Below, piece by piece: positions 11,279 to 23,025 of a DNA stretch of 64,000 bases. Source of the DNA: Phanerochaete sordida (Eukaryota > Basidiomycota > Agaricomycetes > Polyporales > Phanerochaetaceae). The stretch is from positions 1,364,001-1,428,000 of the forward strand of contig BPQB01000002.1 in NCBI GenBank assembly GCA_019973155.2. The letters are read 5' to 3'. The position numbers were made by a program, and so were the translations under genes. Position 1 is the first letter of the stretch. Every line of letters begins with the position of its first letter. The notes below the pieces were generated by a model. It saw only the letters and a list, made by a program, of their open reading frames with translations, was not told the DNA's origin and ran no database searches.

Positions 11279-12851
11279 TTACGACAGGCCGGGCCTGGGG
11301 TGGTGCGGCGGCACGTTCGCACTGCTGCTCGACGGCCCGCGCGACACCGGCCGCAGCGACGTGTTCGCCGTCGGGCCCAGCACCAGCGCCCCGCCAACGA
11401 GGGGCCCGCCCTGCCGCAGCGCCGCCGCCGTCCGCGGGCCCGCCGCGACGCCCAGGCCCGCCGGGTGGTGCTGCGCGAACGGCCCGCCCACCGTCGGCGC
11501 GACCGTGCGCACGTCGAGCGGCGGCGGCGCGGGCGGCGCCATCGCGGCGGTGGCTGCGCCGGGCAGTGCGCGCGGGCTCTGCGTGGGCGTCGGGGGCGTC
11601 GCGGGACGCTCCGCCGCCTCTGCGGGCGACGATCCTGCGGGCGGTGCCTCGGGCGCATCCCATTCAATGAGGCCGCCAAGAGGGAGGTGCTGCACCACGA
11701 CCCGTTTGCTGAGCACCTCCGCCTGGGCTGCGGGTGAGAGCCGTGCGGCGGGCATTGAGCTGGCGGCGGCGTACCTCGTACATCTTGAAGAGCCCCGAGT
11801 GCACCTTGTGCCAGTACTGTACACCCGTCGCGATGCTGTACAGCTGGGAAGAATGCTCGTGGAACGGGCCGTACTTGACCTCGTGGATCCTCGAGATTGA
11901 TAAGAAGTACAGGTTGGTCGGAGGCAGGGGCGGACGGAGGACCGCGGAGACTGGTATCTCGGTCTGATCTGTGGGCAGCGACCGATGAGCGCACCCATTC
12001 GCACTTTGAACTCTATGCCGGGGCCGATAGCACACTGGTCGACTGACCTCGCAGCTGAGCGCTCCCAAAGATGTATCCGAGGAAGCTGTAGTCGTCGAGA
12101 CCCCAAACACCATGGCTCCCCGCGGGCTCGAGTTTGTAGACGTCCTGGAGTCTCCAGCAGAGCCGGAGGTACCGGACAAATACGGTTAGCACGAGCTCGC
12201 GTTCCACGGCGGGCTCTGGATCGTAGAACCGGATGAGGGCGAGGCAGAGCAGGAACAGCGCGAAGGAGGTCTCGTGGCCGGTGCCGTAGTCCATGCGCGT
12301 GAAGGAGCCGAAGGAGGTCAAGAGATACGGCGAGACATGTGGGATGGCGGGGTGGAATTCGTGCGGGAGGAGAGAAGCCAAGAGGGCGTCGCATTGCTGG
12401 GGAACGTGATAGTGAGCGAGGCGTGCATCAGCTGATTTGGCTGAACTCACGTCCTCGAGCCGCTTGCCCCAGGTGCGGAAAGCTAAATTGCCGAACCGCT
12501 GAGGGGTGGGCAAAGGCGGAATTTCGTCGATCCAGCGGTCCAATGCGCTCAAGAGGCGCAGCGTGGCTTCTACGGCCTTCTTCCATGTATGAAAGGCAAT
12601 TACGGAGCAGCAGAAATCAGAAAGCTTACTGGATGGGACGTCGGACTAGACCAGGGCAGGACGTGGCCGACGACGGATTCGCTCAGACGGCGCAGGAAGA
12701 GCCCATAGTCTTGGTAACCCCTGGTGTGCTTCCACGCGTGGACGTCGTCCTCTGTCTTGATGAGCTGCCTCGGGGGCGCGAGCTTGGCGAGCTCGGCAGC
12801 GGGCACCTGCCTGAGCGGCAATAGCTTGTTTTCCTCCGACGGCATGTCCAA
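11279..12851 (-). CDS. Phosphotyrosyl phosphatase activator / PP2A activator (PTPA, RRD-type prolyl isomerase)
   Basis: Exons 12630-12851, 12451-12579, 12048-12396, 11775-11968 and 11279-11722 give 445 residues. PTPA proteins are peptidyl-prolyl isomerases that reactivate the PP2A catalytic subunit. Signatures in order are GYQDYGLFLRRLSESVVG, LDRWIDEIPPLP, QRFGNLAFRTWGKRLE, SFGSFTRMDYGTGHE, WGLDDYSFLGYIFGSAQLR, GPFHEHSSQLY and VHSGLFKMYEAEVLSKRVVVQHLPLGGLI. The QLRDQTEIPVSAVLRPPLPPTN segment looks more like the Rrd2 than the Rrd1 branch, but I would not name the paralogue firmly. After the catalytic fold a Pro/Ala-rich tail of about 110 residues follows, which yeast Rrd proteins lack. The second-exon acceptor has two in-frame choices three bases apart (12579 or 12576). 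The start lies 334 bp from the divergent Ku70 gene. Confidence 0.93.
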
Positions 12852-13185
12852 GGGCGGGCAGGGACGGGGTGCTGGGGTGACATGCGTGAGCGTCGCGCAG
12901 GCGAGGGAAGAGCGAGGACGCTACCTGGTTCTGGCGTTGGTGATGGGGCGATATTGCAGGGGCTGCCTTCTAGACGGCAACGGGGACGCGGCCGCTCAAC
13001 GTTCTCAGCGACAGCGTCGAGAGAATCTTCCAAGTTTCATCTTGCCCATATCCGGAAGCGAGTGCGTCAGTGCCAGCAGCCGCCCAGGCACGTGCCGCGC
13101 GTTTCATTGTCCGCCCAACGCGTCCGCCGGCCGTGACTTGCCCACGCGCGCGACCCTGGCTCCCACCACAACCACGACGCCCGCG
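12852..13185. promoter_or_regulatory. Divergent promoter between PTPA and Ku70
   Basis: The 334 bp between the two start codons must contain the promoters of both genes. No TATA box or recognised operator was seen. Confidence 0.5.
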
Positions 13186-16100
13186 ATGGCCGCCTACGAC
13201 GAGTGGAACAGGATCGACGAAGACGACGACGACGAGCTCCAGGACGGCGCGGTGAGTCGCGCGGTCCCTCGCACAGCGGCCTATTATTGAACGCGGGCCA
13301 GGTGTTCGAGGGAAAGAGGGACGTCATCCTCTTCGCTATCGACTGCTCAGACTCAATGCATGCGATGCACGACGATCCCATGTACGAAGACGTGCAGACC
13401 TCCCATGTCCTGACTGCGCTCGAGGCCGCCATCCAAGTCCAGAAGAAAAAGGTCTTCACGGGCCCGAACGATGCCGTTGGAATCATGCTCTTCAACACGG
13501 TCAGGCACACCCCCTCCTGCTTCTCGTGCTTCTCCCGCATCTGTGCTCACGATGGCGCCACAGGCGCGAACCGGCGAGAGTATTGGTCAAGGCGTGGAAA
13601 TCAAGGCGGGCAACTTCCTCTACCAGCCCATCGAGACCATCAGTGCCCCGAAGGTGCAGGAGCTTATTCAACTGGTCGAAGGTACCCTTCCCATGGCTGC
13701 GCTCCATATGGCTCCGCTGAATGTCGGCCCTCTCAGCCGCCCGCGCGGACCCCAACTATCTCAGGGAGACGTTTCCACCTCTGCAAGGAAACAGAGTGGC
13801 AATGGGCGACGTGTTCACCAGTTGCAACTGGATCATGCGCGATGGGTAAGCCTCGCGGCTCTCATAACGACCGCAATATTCTCACTGATGGGCATGTGAT
13901 AGCGCTCCCAAGACCGCCACCAAGCGAGTCTTCCTCCTCACAGACGAAGACAACCCTCACTCGGGACCGGGAAAGGATCGTCTGACAACGGCAGCCCGTA
14001 CCACACTCGTCGTATGTCTGCAATTCACACATTCTATAATTATGCTCATCCCGTCCGACACCTAGGACCTCGTCCAAGCGGGTATCGTGGTCGAACCTTT
14101 CTTCATTAGTACAGACGAGAAACCCTTTGATGTGTCAAGGTTCTACTCAGTAAGCTTCCTCCATCACCATCTCCGCGGAGTGACAAATCCTGACATCCGC
14201 ATTCGTACAGTCTGTTCTCTTACCGACAAATATCATTGACGATGATGAGGAAGCGGGGGTGCTCCCGGAGGCGCTCTCGATTACGAGAATCGAGGACCTG
14301 CTGGACCAGATGAAGTTCCGCGAGGTGCCCAAGCGTGCCTTGTTCAGCGTTCCGTTCCAGCTTGCCGAGAACCTTGTTATCGGCGTGAAGGGGTGCGTAC
14401 CCTCGTGGACATCTCGGGCGACGCTCAGCCAACTTGGTCACCAGGTACGGCCTCGTCACGGTGCAGAAGAAGGGCGTCTACAAATACTTTGTGGACCTGG
14501 GCGATAGGATGGAGCTGGCAGAGTCCCGGACCGTCTGGCTGCAGAGGGTGCGAGCACAGTCCCGCGCGCATCCTGCAGAGCGCACTGACGCGGTCTCCAG
14601 GGCGGCAAGGAGGTCCCCAAGGACGCGCTCCTCAGTGGCATGGGCCTCGGCGAGGCCGCCCAGGGCAAGAAGACGCAGGACCACATTGACGAGGAGGGTG
14701 GCGTGACAAGGGTCACCGCAGCGGGCAGCAAGGCGCGTGTGGCACCATTCAGTTTGTCCGACACTGGCGGCTGACCGCTATTGGCCCGCAGACGTTCTAC
14801 ACCGCAGATGAGATCAGGTCTTTCCGGACCCTCGGGCTGGAGCCGCGTTTGTATTCCTGCCAGGCATTACTTCAGCATCGCTGACAACACAGAATCGCAG
14901 AGATCAAGCTGCTTGGGTTCAAGGACCCCGACACCCTCGCCTTTGAGGATAACGTGAAGCATTCGTACTTCATCTATCCTGATGAGATGGTGATCTTCCC
15001 GCACAGTCGCACGGAGGAACGCTCTAACCAGATCTATTCTATGTATATCTCAGGCGTATTCAGGGAGCAAGCGGACGTTCAGCGCCCTCCTGAAGACGAT
15101 GGAGAAGAAGAAAAAGATCGGTCTGGTGCTGGCACTGATGCGACGGAACGCCACTCCCGTCTTTTGCGCCATGCTCCCTCAGGTACGGCCTTTCTGCCCT
15201 CAAATCGTCTTTAGGTTTGCTTATTACGTGTCCTTGCCTTTTTCACACCTCGCGATAGGCTGAGCAGCGCACGGAGGAGGGCATCCAGACCGAGCCGCCC
15301 GGGATGCATCTCATCCCCCTGCCGTTCGCTGATGATATGCGCGCGGTTCCTGAACAGTTCCTCGACGCCGAAAGAGGTAGGCCCCATGCCGCGAAAGCTC
15401 GCTCGTTAGCGGTGGCTAACTGTTGCTATCTGTCACCCTCCGTCGCGCGTGCCGCGCACTGCGCAGCCCCGCAGGACCTGACGAAGAAGGCGGCGCTGTT
15501 CGTGGCCAGGCTCGCCGTCAAGGGCGGGTACTCGCCCGACTCTTATCCCAACCCAGGTGGGTAAATTCTACCGGGCACAGAAGAGCGGGCCTCGGTACCG
15601 ACAGCCTTCGTTCTCCCACCTCCAGCTCTGGAATTCCACAACGCTCAGCTGCAGGCTAGCGCGTTCCGTGAAGAGTTTGACCCTGAGACCTTCGAGGATC
15701 TCTCATTGCCCAAGTATGACATGATTCATGAGGTACGCCTTCCATGAGAAGTATCTGATGCTGCCTGCTAATGCGTCTTGATTGTCATCTCCACGGCGAT
15801 ATGCTCATTGGAAATTGTCTGTTGTGACGTGTGTAGCGGGTCGGAAGCATGATGAAGGAGTGGAAAGAGGCTCTCCTCCAAGACGAGTCCGCGACGGTGG
15901 TCGTCGCGCCGACGACGTCAAATAGGCGCAAGGCCAAGACCGTTCGTTACGTCGCGCATGTGCGCTAGACGATCCTGACACGTTCTTTTAGGAACCCGGC
16001 GCGGCAAGCACGAGTGAGGCGGAAGTGCGTAGGTTGTACGAAAACAGCGACCTGGACAAGGTGAGCATGTTTTTCTCAAGCTGTGTCCCGCTCACACACT

Positions 16101-16371
16101 GACTTTGACTTTCCATCACAGCTCAAGCTGGACCAGCTCAAGGTGCGTCCCACGCAACATGACGGTGGCAACGCCGGGCCCTGCTTTGGCTGCGGGCCCG
16201 ACGGAGGTCTTCCCGCCGTGCAGACAAAATCAGAACCCGTGCTGACGTACGCCGTGCGCGCGTTCCGCGCCCTGACAGGACTATCTCAGGAGCAAGGGCC
16301 TCTCGGTTACCGGGAAGAAGGCGGACCTCGTCGACCGGGTGAGCGAGTGGCTCGACAACCACTCTGGGTGA
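13186..16371 (+). CDS. KU70: Ku70, ATP-dependent DNA end-binding subunit, with C-terminal SAP domain
   Basis: Nineteen exons with matching phases give 666 residues: 13186-13251, 13302-13499, 13564-13681, 13737-13845, 13903-14011, 14066-14149, 14211-14392, 14445-14547, 14601-14738, 14792-14850, 14893-15005, 15064-15182, 15259-15376, 15467-15556, 15626-15732, 15837-15941, 15992-16060, 16122-16142 and 16279-16371. Ku70 pairs with Ku80 to ring DNA ends in non-homologous end joining. The vWA domain starts FEGKRDVILFAIDCSDSM and includes FLLTDEDNPH. The beta-barrel core has PKRALFSVPFQ, GYGLVTVQKKGVYKYF and FIYPDEMVIFP. The C-terminal arm precedes the SAP motif DQLKDYLRSKGLSVTGKKADL. The donors of exons 9 and 10 (14739, 14851) are the weakest choices. 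Exon 18 is only 21 nt. Confidence 0.95.
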
Positions 16372-17109
16372 GGCCCCGCCGCGATCTCCGGGCCATTCAG
16401 TGCGGGCACGCTCCCATGCGCTCGGGGCGGGCCTGCGCGCATGCCGTGCGCCGCGGGGCCCCCACCCGCCGTGCCTCCATCACGCCCGCGTCGAAGGCTA
16501 AACCATTCCGAGTCATATTGTGCGTGCGCTTTGAATAGCGCACCCCCACCGTCCCCCGCCGCGGCCGTCGTCGAGCGTTCCCATGCGGCCGCGAGGCACG
16601 CACCGCTGCGCGCCTGCGCACCTCCTGTACGGCAGCCTGTAGTATATACACAGCGCGCGCTGCGCGTGGAAGCAATCAGTCCTTTCCCGACCGTGTGCTC
16701 CCCAGGCCGCGTCCCGTGAGTCCGCTGCGCCGTCCGGTGAGAGCGAGGCGACGGAGCCAGGTGAGCACGGGAGACAAGACGCGGCGGTATGTCGCGCTTT
16801 GGCAAAACTAATCTAGCCATATTTTGACGACGGTGCTGCGCGCACGAGCCCGCCGCCAGCCCGCCACTCGCGCCGTGCAGAGTGCGGCGCGCTGCTCGCG
16901 GTCCCAAGTGTTACCGGCTATAAAGCTGGTTTACACCGCGACTGACCCCGGTAACTATTGCTGACAGATAGACGCCTGGAGTTTGTTATCAGATAACGAA
17001 ATGACCCGGTATTGCGCAATGTTATCTCATCTGCCCGAGGCAAGGCTTGTAAAGCACAAGCTCGATCTTGACACTCACCCCTTCCTCTCCGCCAACGCCC
17101 AGCTGCACG
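16372..17109. other. Spacer between Ku70 and the glutaredoxin gene
   Basis: The 5' two thirds are GC-rich with no recognisable gene. The last 200 bp are the presumed glutaredoxin promoter and carry GATA-type motifs, listed separately. Confidence 0.5.
16988..16996 (+). promoter_or_regulatory. ATCAGATAA GATA-factor site upstream of glutaredoxin
   Basis: The bases 16988-16996 read ATCAGATAA inside a TTATCAGATAA palindrome, 114 nt upstream of the glutaredoxin start codon. This equals the ATC(A/T)GATAA consensus of fungal iron-regulatory GATA repressors (SreA, Fep1, Urbs1). A second GATA core on the minus strand is at about 17022-17030. Function is inferred from the motif only. Confidence 0.45.
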
Positions 17110-17925
17110 ATGGCTACCACGAACATCGTCGACGTCACCTCGCCCGAGCACTTCCAGGCGGTCCTCTCGACGGACCTCCAGAGGATCTCGCTCATTAACT
17201 TCTGGGCGCCATGGGCAGAGCCGTGCAAGCAGATGAACGAGGTCGTAGCAGAGCTCGCGAAGAAGTACCCGCAGCTCCTGGTCCTGCAGGTGCGTCCGTG
17301 CTTGCCTGATGCTGCAGATTGCGTGTGCTCATGCTTCGCAGGTCGACGCCGAGTCGCAGGCGGACATCTCAGAGTCCTTCGAGATCGAGGCCGTCCCGTC
17401 CTTCATCGTCCTCCAGGTACGCCCGCGCGCTTTGAGCCCCCGAGCTTAAGTCGCTGAGCTCCCACGCAGGGCCACACGCTGCTCGGCCGGATAGCGGGCG
17501 CCGACGCGGCGACCTTGGCGAGCACAATTGCGAAGCACGTCCGCGCCCCGGGCGCGATCAGCCCGCAATCATACACCGACAAGGCCCCAGCGGCGCCCAC
17601 AGAGAAGGCGGAGGCGGCGGAGGACCTGAGCCGGCGCTGCCGCGATCTGATGAGCCAGGCCCCGGTCGTGCTCTTCATGAAGGGCGCGCCGGACGCACCT
17701 CGGTGCGGCTTCTCCCGCAAAATCGTCGCGCTCCTCCGCGACCAGGGCGTGCCGTTCGCGCACTTCGACATCCTCTCCGACGAGGCCGTGCGCCAGCAGC
17801 TCAAGGTCGTCAACGACTGGCCGACGTTCCCGCAGCTCATCGTCAACGGCGAGTTCGTCGGCGGGCTCGACATCGTGCAGGAGATGGTCGAGAACGGCGA
17901 GCTGAAGGAGATGCTGCAGCAGTGA
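17110..17925 (+). CDS. GRX4: Monothiol glutaredoxin, Grx3/Grx4 type (thioredoxin + CGFS glutaredoxin domains)
   Basis: Exons 17110-17289, 17342-17416 and 17470-17925 give 236 residues. The N-terminal thioredoxin-like domain has the [13 protein letters not shown] motif (WAxPC with a single cysteine) and the VPSFIVLQG strand. After an Ala-rich linker the glutaredoxin domain has [21 protein letters not shown] with the CGFS active site, then [20 protein letters not shown]. This architecture is that of Grx3/Grx4, which bind a [2Fe-2S] cluster with glutathione and Bol2/Fra2 and signal iron status to transcription factors in cytosol and nucleus. It has one glutaredoxin domain, as in fungi, not the two of animal PICOT. 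The upstream GATA-type site fits a link to iron regulation. The symbol reflects the family, not a proven orthologue. Confidence 0.96.
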
Positions 17926-18315
17926 TCGCCCGCAGCTGCGCATATGCCCTGTCTGATAGATGCATTAACTCTCTGGATGGTTGACTCTCTGTGTATTTTT
18001 TTTCAAGCTTGCTGGGATTTATGTGACTCGCTTCGTCTAGTCCAGGGGCGTAAGGTAGCTTACATCATATGTTGCGCCACCATGTCCCTCCGCTCGTTCA
18101 GGACGCTGTGGAGACGAGTGCCCGCCTGACGTCGTCGCGCCTGTGCCTAGTCAATGTCGTGATATCATCGACAGGGGCGGCGCGCGATATAAAGCGCGGG
18201 CGTGGCGCACGGCCGCACGACGTACAACCTCGAAGCGCGTGAGCGATGTCGGTGAGCGTGACGCGCCCCGACTCGCAGACAGGCATGCTGACACAGGCTC
18301 GCGGACGAGTAGGAA
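17926..18315. other. Tandem spacer between glutaredoxin and the TUDOR-like gene
   Basis: Presumed 3' UTR and promoter. No coding sequence was recognised in these 390 bp. Confidence 0.5.
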
Positions 18316-18708
18316 ATGAAGGACAAGAACGGAGAACCCATCCAGGAAGGTGACAAGGTCATCACCCGCTTCCGTGGTGGAAGGCGCGAGGGAGTGGTGA
18401 GCACCGTTTCGCGCAGACTGCGATAGATCGTTCACCCTCATCGTGGCCTCAGGTCGAGCAAATCGTAATGGACGACGCTGACGCGAGCAAAGTCAGCGGA
18501 GACGTCAATATCAAGAATCCACCAAAGGTACGCCTAAGCTGCTCTTGCTCGGGTTCTCCGCTCATCACACGTGTTGTGTGCCCCAGGTCGTATTTTCAGA
18601 CCAAGTGAGCTCCATACGTTACTCTCGTCGTATTACCGTACCGATTTTGAGTGATAGCACGGGCACAAAGTTGCACACAACCCTGGCACATTGAGCCGCT
18701 CCGACTAA
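18316..18708 (+). CDS. Small hypervirulence-associated TUDOR-domain (HVA1-like) protein
   Basis: Four short exons (18316-18396, 18453-18527, 18587-18604, 18658-18708) encode 74 residues. Exon 3 is 18 nt (VVFSDQ). The product starts MKDKNGEPIQEGDKVITRFRGG, continues REGVVEQIVMDD and NPPKVVFSDQ, and ends HGHKVAHNPGTL, the pattern of the HVA1_TUDOR (formerly DUF2945) family found in bacteria and fungi. The fold is a small SH3/Tudor-like barrel. In Cryptococcus a member is linked to virulence, but the biochemical role is unsettled. All internal junctions are phase 0, so exon skipping would keep the frame. It converges with the RabGAP gene with about 200 bp between stops. Confidence 0.8.
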
Positions 18709-18905
18709 GATATTTTAACATGGGATAATGGGATTGTACTGTACTCTATAGGGAGACCAACAGGAATGGATGGTGTAACGCGGCGAGAATATCCAAGAGA
18801 CAGCAGGTGAACAACGACAAAAGTGCATACTCGACAGCTCCGAATGCATTGCATGATAACAGGACAAATTGCGGGATGACAATGGTGGCTCATGGTGGAA
18901 AGGTC

Positions 18906-21900
18906 TCACAAACATTCCTTGAGGATAGCAATGTGCGCCTTGCGACGCTTGACGATGTCAGAGTGGACGAGGGTATGGCGCAGTTCTGCCTCAAGCTGTA
19001 GGACGGAGCGTCAGCCAGGGTCGAGACCGAGATAACGCAAGACGCACCTTCATCAGCTTGTCCGACCGCCACATCCGGTTCGGCAAGCTCTCCAAAGCGA
19101 CGTAGACGGCGGGTATCGACTCACATCGGAGCAGCTCCTGCTCGTTTCTGCGCAGGACTGCGAGCGCCACACGGAAGAGGACGTCCAGGCCGTCGACCAT
19201 GAAGAGGTCCCACACTCGGAACAGCGTCTGGACGCATTAGTAAGTCTCAAGTGCTTAATTTGCAGGGCTGAGCTCCTCACCTCAATAGGCAGGCAGTCTG
19301 TAAAGAGGGAGAGGAACCAAGAGAAGCAAACCGCCGCGATGTCGACTTCCAGCTTGTTGAGGTGGTTGTGGAGCTTTGGCAGCTGTTCCTTGACGTAATC
19401 AAGCAGAACCAGCGGGCAGGCGCGCGAGCTCAACAGTGTAGGCGAGAAGAAATCTTCTGGGAGCAGGTTCTCGATGACGGCACAAAGCACCCAGAAAGCC
19501 TCTTCCTCGTCTGCGTAGACCAACAGAAGTGTCGACGTGACAAGGTTCATACCCTGGCAGTATCCAATGGCAGGGTTACGCCTGGACAAAGGATTGAGCC
19601 GGAAGTCAGAGAACACGACGCGAACGAGACTCACTGGCTGTACGCTCTGAGCACTCTACGCAGCTTGTCGACGCCTGCGCCTGTGCGGCCGAAGAACACA
19701 TTCAGAGGCATCGTCCGCCCCACGTCCTTCTCAATCTCGCGCACCACGCTGCTCTTCTCGTCCACGCTCGCAAGGAGGTCCTGGAAGACGCCCGGCTCCC
19801 GCATGTCGAGGGCCCCGCTGCACTCGAACCAGACCTTGGACCGGTAGACGAGCGGGATGCCGCCGCGCACGAGCCGGTCGAACTCTCGGCGCTCGCTGTT
19901 GTGCGCGGAGAGCCCGAGCTGCGCGAAGCCGATGAGCCCGTCCGTGTGCGAGAGCTCCTCCTCGTCGAGCGACGCGCGCAGCCCGAGGATCGACGCCGCG
20001 CCCGCGACGGCGCCTGCAGGCCGGTGCGCCGCGCCCGAGCTCACCCGCGCAGACTTGGCACGCTGCGCGACGAACGCGTCCCACTCCCGGCGCAGGCCGG
20101 CCTGCCGCCGGTCGTGAATCGCGCGCAAGTCAGCGAGGAGCAGCTTGATCGTCGCCGCGCACACGTGCCGCGGCGTGTCCGAGGACACCGTGAGGATCGA
20201 CGCGCTCGACTTCGAGCGCAGCTTGGGTGCGTTCGCGCGCATGGTCGTCGAGCGTGGCCGCCCACGGCCTGAAGCGGGCGAGGCGTCGCGAGACGCGAGC
20301 GAGGTGTTGTCTGTCGAAGGGGCGTCGCGCGACGATAGCCGCGTCCCGGCGGAGTGGACGCTGCTGTTGTCGATGGTGTCCGTGCTTTCGCACTCGCAAG
20401 GTCCGGTGATGATCGTAATCGAGCTGCGTGCAGAGCCTTCCTCCTCATCCTCCTCCGGCCATACGTTGTCTTCGCGACGGTCTGCGACTTTGATGCCGGT
20501 GAGACACGCTGGGGCGGCGTTCTCGACTTTCTTGGCGCGCAGGAGCAGGAGGAAGTCGTAGAGAGAAACATCGTAGATGAATCCGAAGCGATCTGTGTAC
20601 GCCTCTTTAGGCTCATCTCCAAGTGATGTCGTCGAAGGGACATCGGACATGGGCAGAGTGAAATGGAAATCCCTGGCTGTGAGCGGTGTATAGGTCCGGG
20701 CAGAGTAGTGAGTCGGAGGTTGCGCATTGGCAGGAATGATGGATTCAAGGGCGACCGAGCCCGGTTTCGCAGCGGTTTGTGTCGGCATCGGTCCATCGTG
20801 ATCAGTGGGTTTACGGGTTTCGCCAGGAGCTGTAGCATGTCGCCGAGGTTCAGGAAGAAACGAGCCGAATATGGGGGAGGCGAGTGCAGCAAAGTCAACA
20901 GAGCTCAAGAACGGTCGACTATCCAAGTCTCTAGCCTTGACGGTCGACGGTGAGCGATGATTGATTGAGGCAGGACTGGCGACCTCCTCGAGCTCCGTGT
21001 TTACAGGAGACAAGGTAGTGTTCCTTCTGCTCCTCGTGTATTGGCTCGGAGGCTTGGGCCTAGCGGGTTCGCGGACATCCAGGGCCTGATCACGAGCATT
21101 GCGTATGAGCTCAAGGGCAAGTTGGCCGATCAGAGAGCTAATATCCCGTCCTTGGTCGGCGAGGACACTGGCAGGGTCGCCTGTCATAACCCGAGTGGCA
21201 TTGACGATCGCCCGAATCGAGGAGCCTTGCTTCGGCGGCCACTCGGGCTCTGCAGGAGACTCTCCAGAAATTGACTGTACGTCACCCCCAGTTTCAGGAG
21301 TGTCAGAGGGCACGGACTCCGGTGTTGAGGTGCTCTCGGCAGACAGCTCGCCCTGGGTATTAACAGCGTCTACCGATTCTTGCGAAATGGTCTGAGAATC
21401 AGTGCGCCGTTTCCGCATGGAAGCAGGCATTGTTGGATTGAGCATCGAGAGCCCTAATGTGCCGAAAACGCTCCTGGTCGTACCACGGACTCGTCGCTTC
21501 TTGTCCGGATTGGTCGAGCTCGAAGCAATAGACTCGCTGTCGGAAGAGCGTATGGACTCGCGGTCGGCTGCTATCCTCGCGCCCTCCATGACACCCTCGA
21601 CGGAAGGCAAAGACGGTGTGGAGCGGCCCTTGGCCCTCTTGCCCCACAAGGTCCCCATCCATTCACCGACACTCGCACGACCCGAGTTGGGCGAGGCGGA
21701 CAGGATCTCTTCCTTGACCTCGGGCGAATCCACGAGCGGAGTCGAGTCGGACAAGATCGCCCGCGTAGATGATTCGTCGCGGCTCGCCGCGTGAGAGACG
21801 GGCGTCGAGCTTCGGCTTCGCATATCAAGGGTCGGAACTTCGCCAGCTGTGACTAGCGGGCTGTCGGGCACGCTTCTTGACACGGGCAGCGCATCCTCGA

Positions 21901-22702
21901 GTGCATCCGACAGGGACTCGCTGAGAGACTGCAAGTGTGGTGTGAGAAGCAATATGACTATATGCGTAATAGAGACTCACTCTTGTGCTGGCCTTCCGCC
22001 GTACGGCATGACTGTCTTCGTCGTCGTCTGGGAAGAGCGACTGTATTACTCTTCGCGCCAGGTCTCGGTCTGAAGGCTGAAGCTCTTTCATCAACGCGTC
22101 TGCACGTGCGCGTCGATCTGCGTCCTTCTGGACAAGTGCTTGCCGGGTCTCTTCGAGCTCGGCCCGCGCGGCAGAGAGCCTGTGGACTGCCGCAGATAGT
22201 GTCCGCACGGCGTCATGCAAGGGGTGTTCGGAGAACGTGGTATCCAGCGTGTTCAGTGCAGACAGGGCGGAGTCGATGGCATCGTTGGAGTACTCGTGCC
22301 ATCGTGTAGTCAACATCTTGTTCGTAGTGCTCGATGGGAGTGCTGTCGCGTTGCCCAGGAGCGTTTCGTCTGTCGCGGACTCGACCAGTATAACCGGCGT
22401 GTCCGCGTCAAACCTGGCAGAGGATCACGAATGAGGGCACTGTAGAGAGCAGCATTGGAAAGATGAACGCACATGGACTTGTTGCGATCCTTAGTCCCAT
22501 AGCCTCGGACGCTGCCATCCCAGTTCGCGTGTGTACTCCTCGTAGACTGCTCGGCAGATCTATCAAGTTGGGCCTTGAGCGTGAAGTAATTCGTCGGAGA
22601 TCGCGTATGAGCCTCGGAAGTGCGTGCAGACTGTCTAGAGCGTCTTGATGTGCCTTGCTGGTCAGCGAGGAGAGGATGAGAATGAGTAGGAGTAGAGGTC
22701 AT
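18906..22702 (-). CDS. TBC-domain Rab GTPase-activating protein
   Basis: Six exons, 22473-22702, 21981-22413, 19635-21928, 19281-19581, 19048-19227 and 18906-18995, give 1175 residues. The N-terminal third contains a conserved-looking start (NYFTLKAQLD, WDGSVRGYGTKDR) and a coiled-coil-like helix (LSAARAELEETRQALVQKDADRRARADALM). A long Ser/Thr-rich disordered region follows. The TBC domain starts near RGGIPLVYRSKVWFECSGA. It has the arginine finger IEKDVGRT and the glutamine finger IGYCQGMN, so it should be catalytically competent for Rab GTP hydrolysis. It continues to CFSWFLSLFTDCLPIE, TLFRVWDLFMVDG and a C-terminal helix ending KRRKAHIAILKECL. The target Rab is unknown. The most 5' exon is supported by phase and content but not by a family match. 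Confidence 0.9.
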
Positions 22703-23025
22703 AGGACCAGGTGCCGTGCGTGCGGCAACGCGGGTGATGTGAATGGGTGACCGGCGTCGTCCTGGGGTGATCTGAGGGTTCTAGCGGATATTCAAGAGTG
22801 GCATACGCTGTACAAGTGCACCATTTGCGAGTGCCAAGGGTCTGTCGGATGTCGGTCGAGGGCTCGTTGTGCTGCACGCGATTGGGACGCGGGACTCGGA
22901 CTCGGTTTCCAGTGCTACAACGCGTGTTTGACTCTGTTTGCGTCATCCCGAAGTGACGCCGGACCCTAGAGCACGGAAAGCGTCCCCTTCCGCACACTCT
23001 ACCTCGACGCGTCCTCCAACACGAG
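22703..23025. promoter_or_regulatory. Divergent promoter between RabGAP and COA6-like genes
   Basis: The 323 bp between divergent start codons is the likely shared promoter. No specific motif was recognised. Confidence 0.45.
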
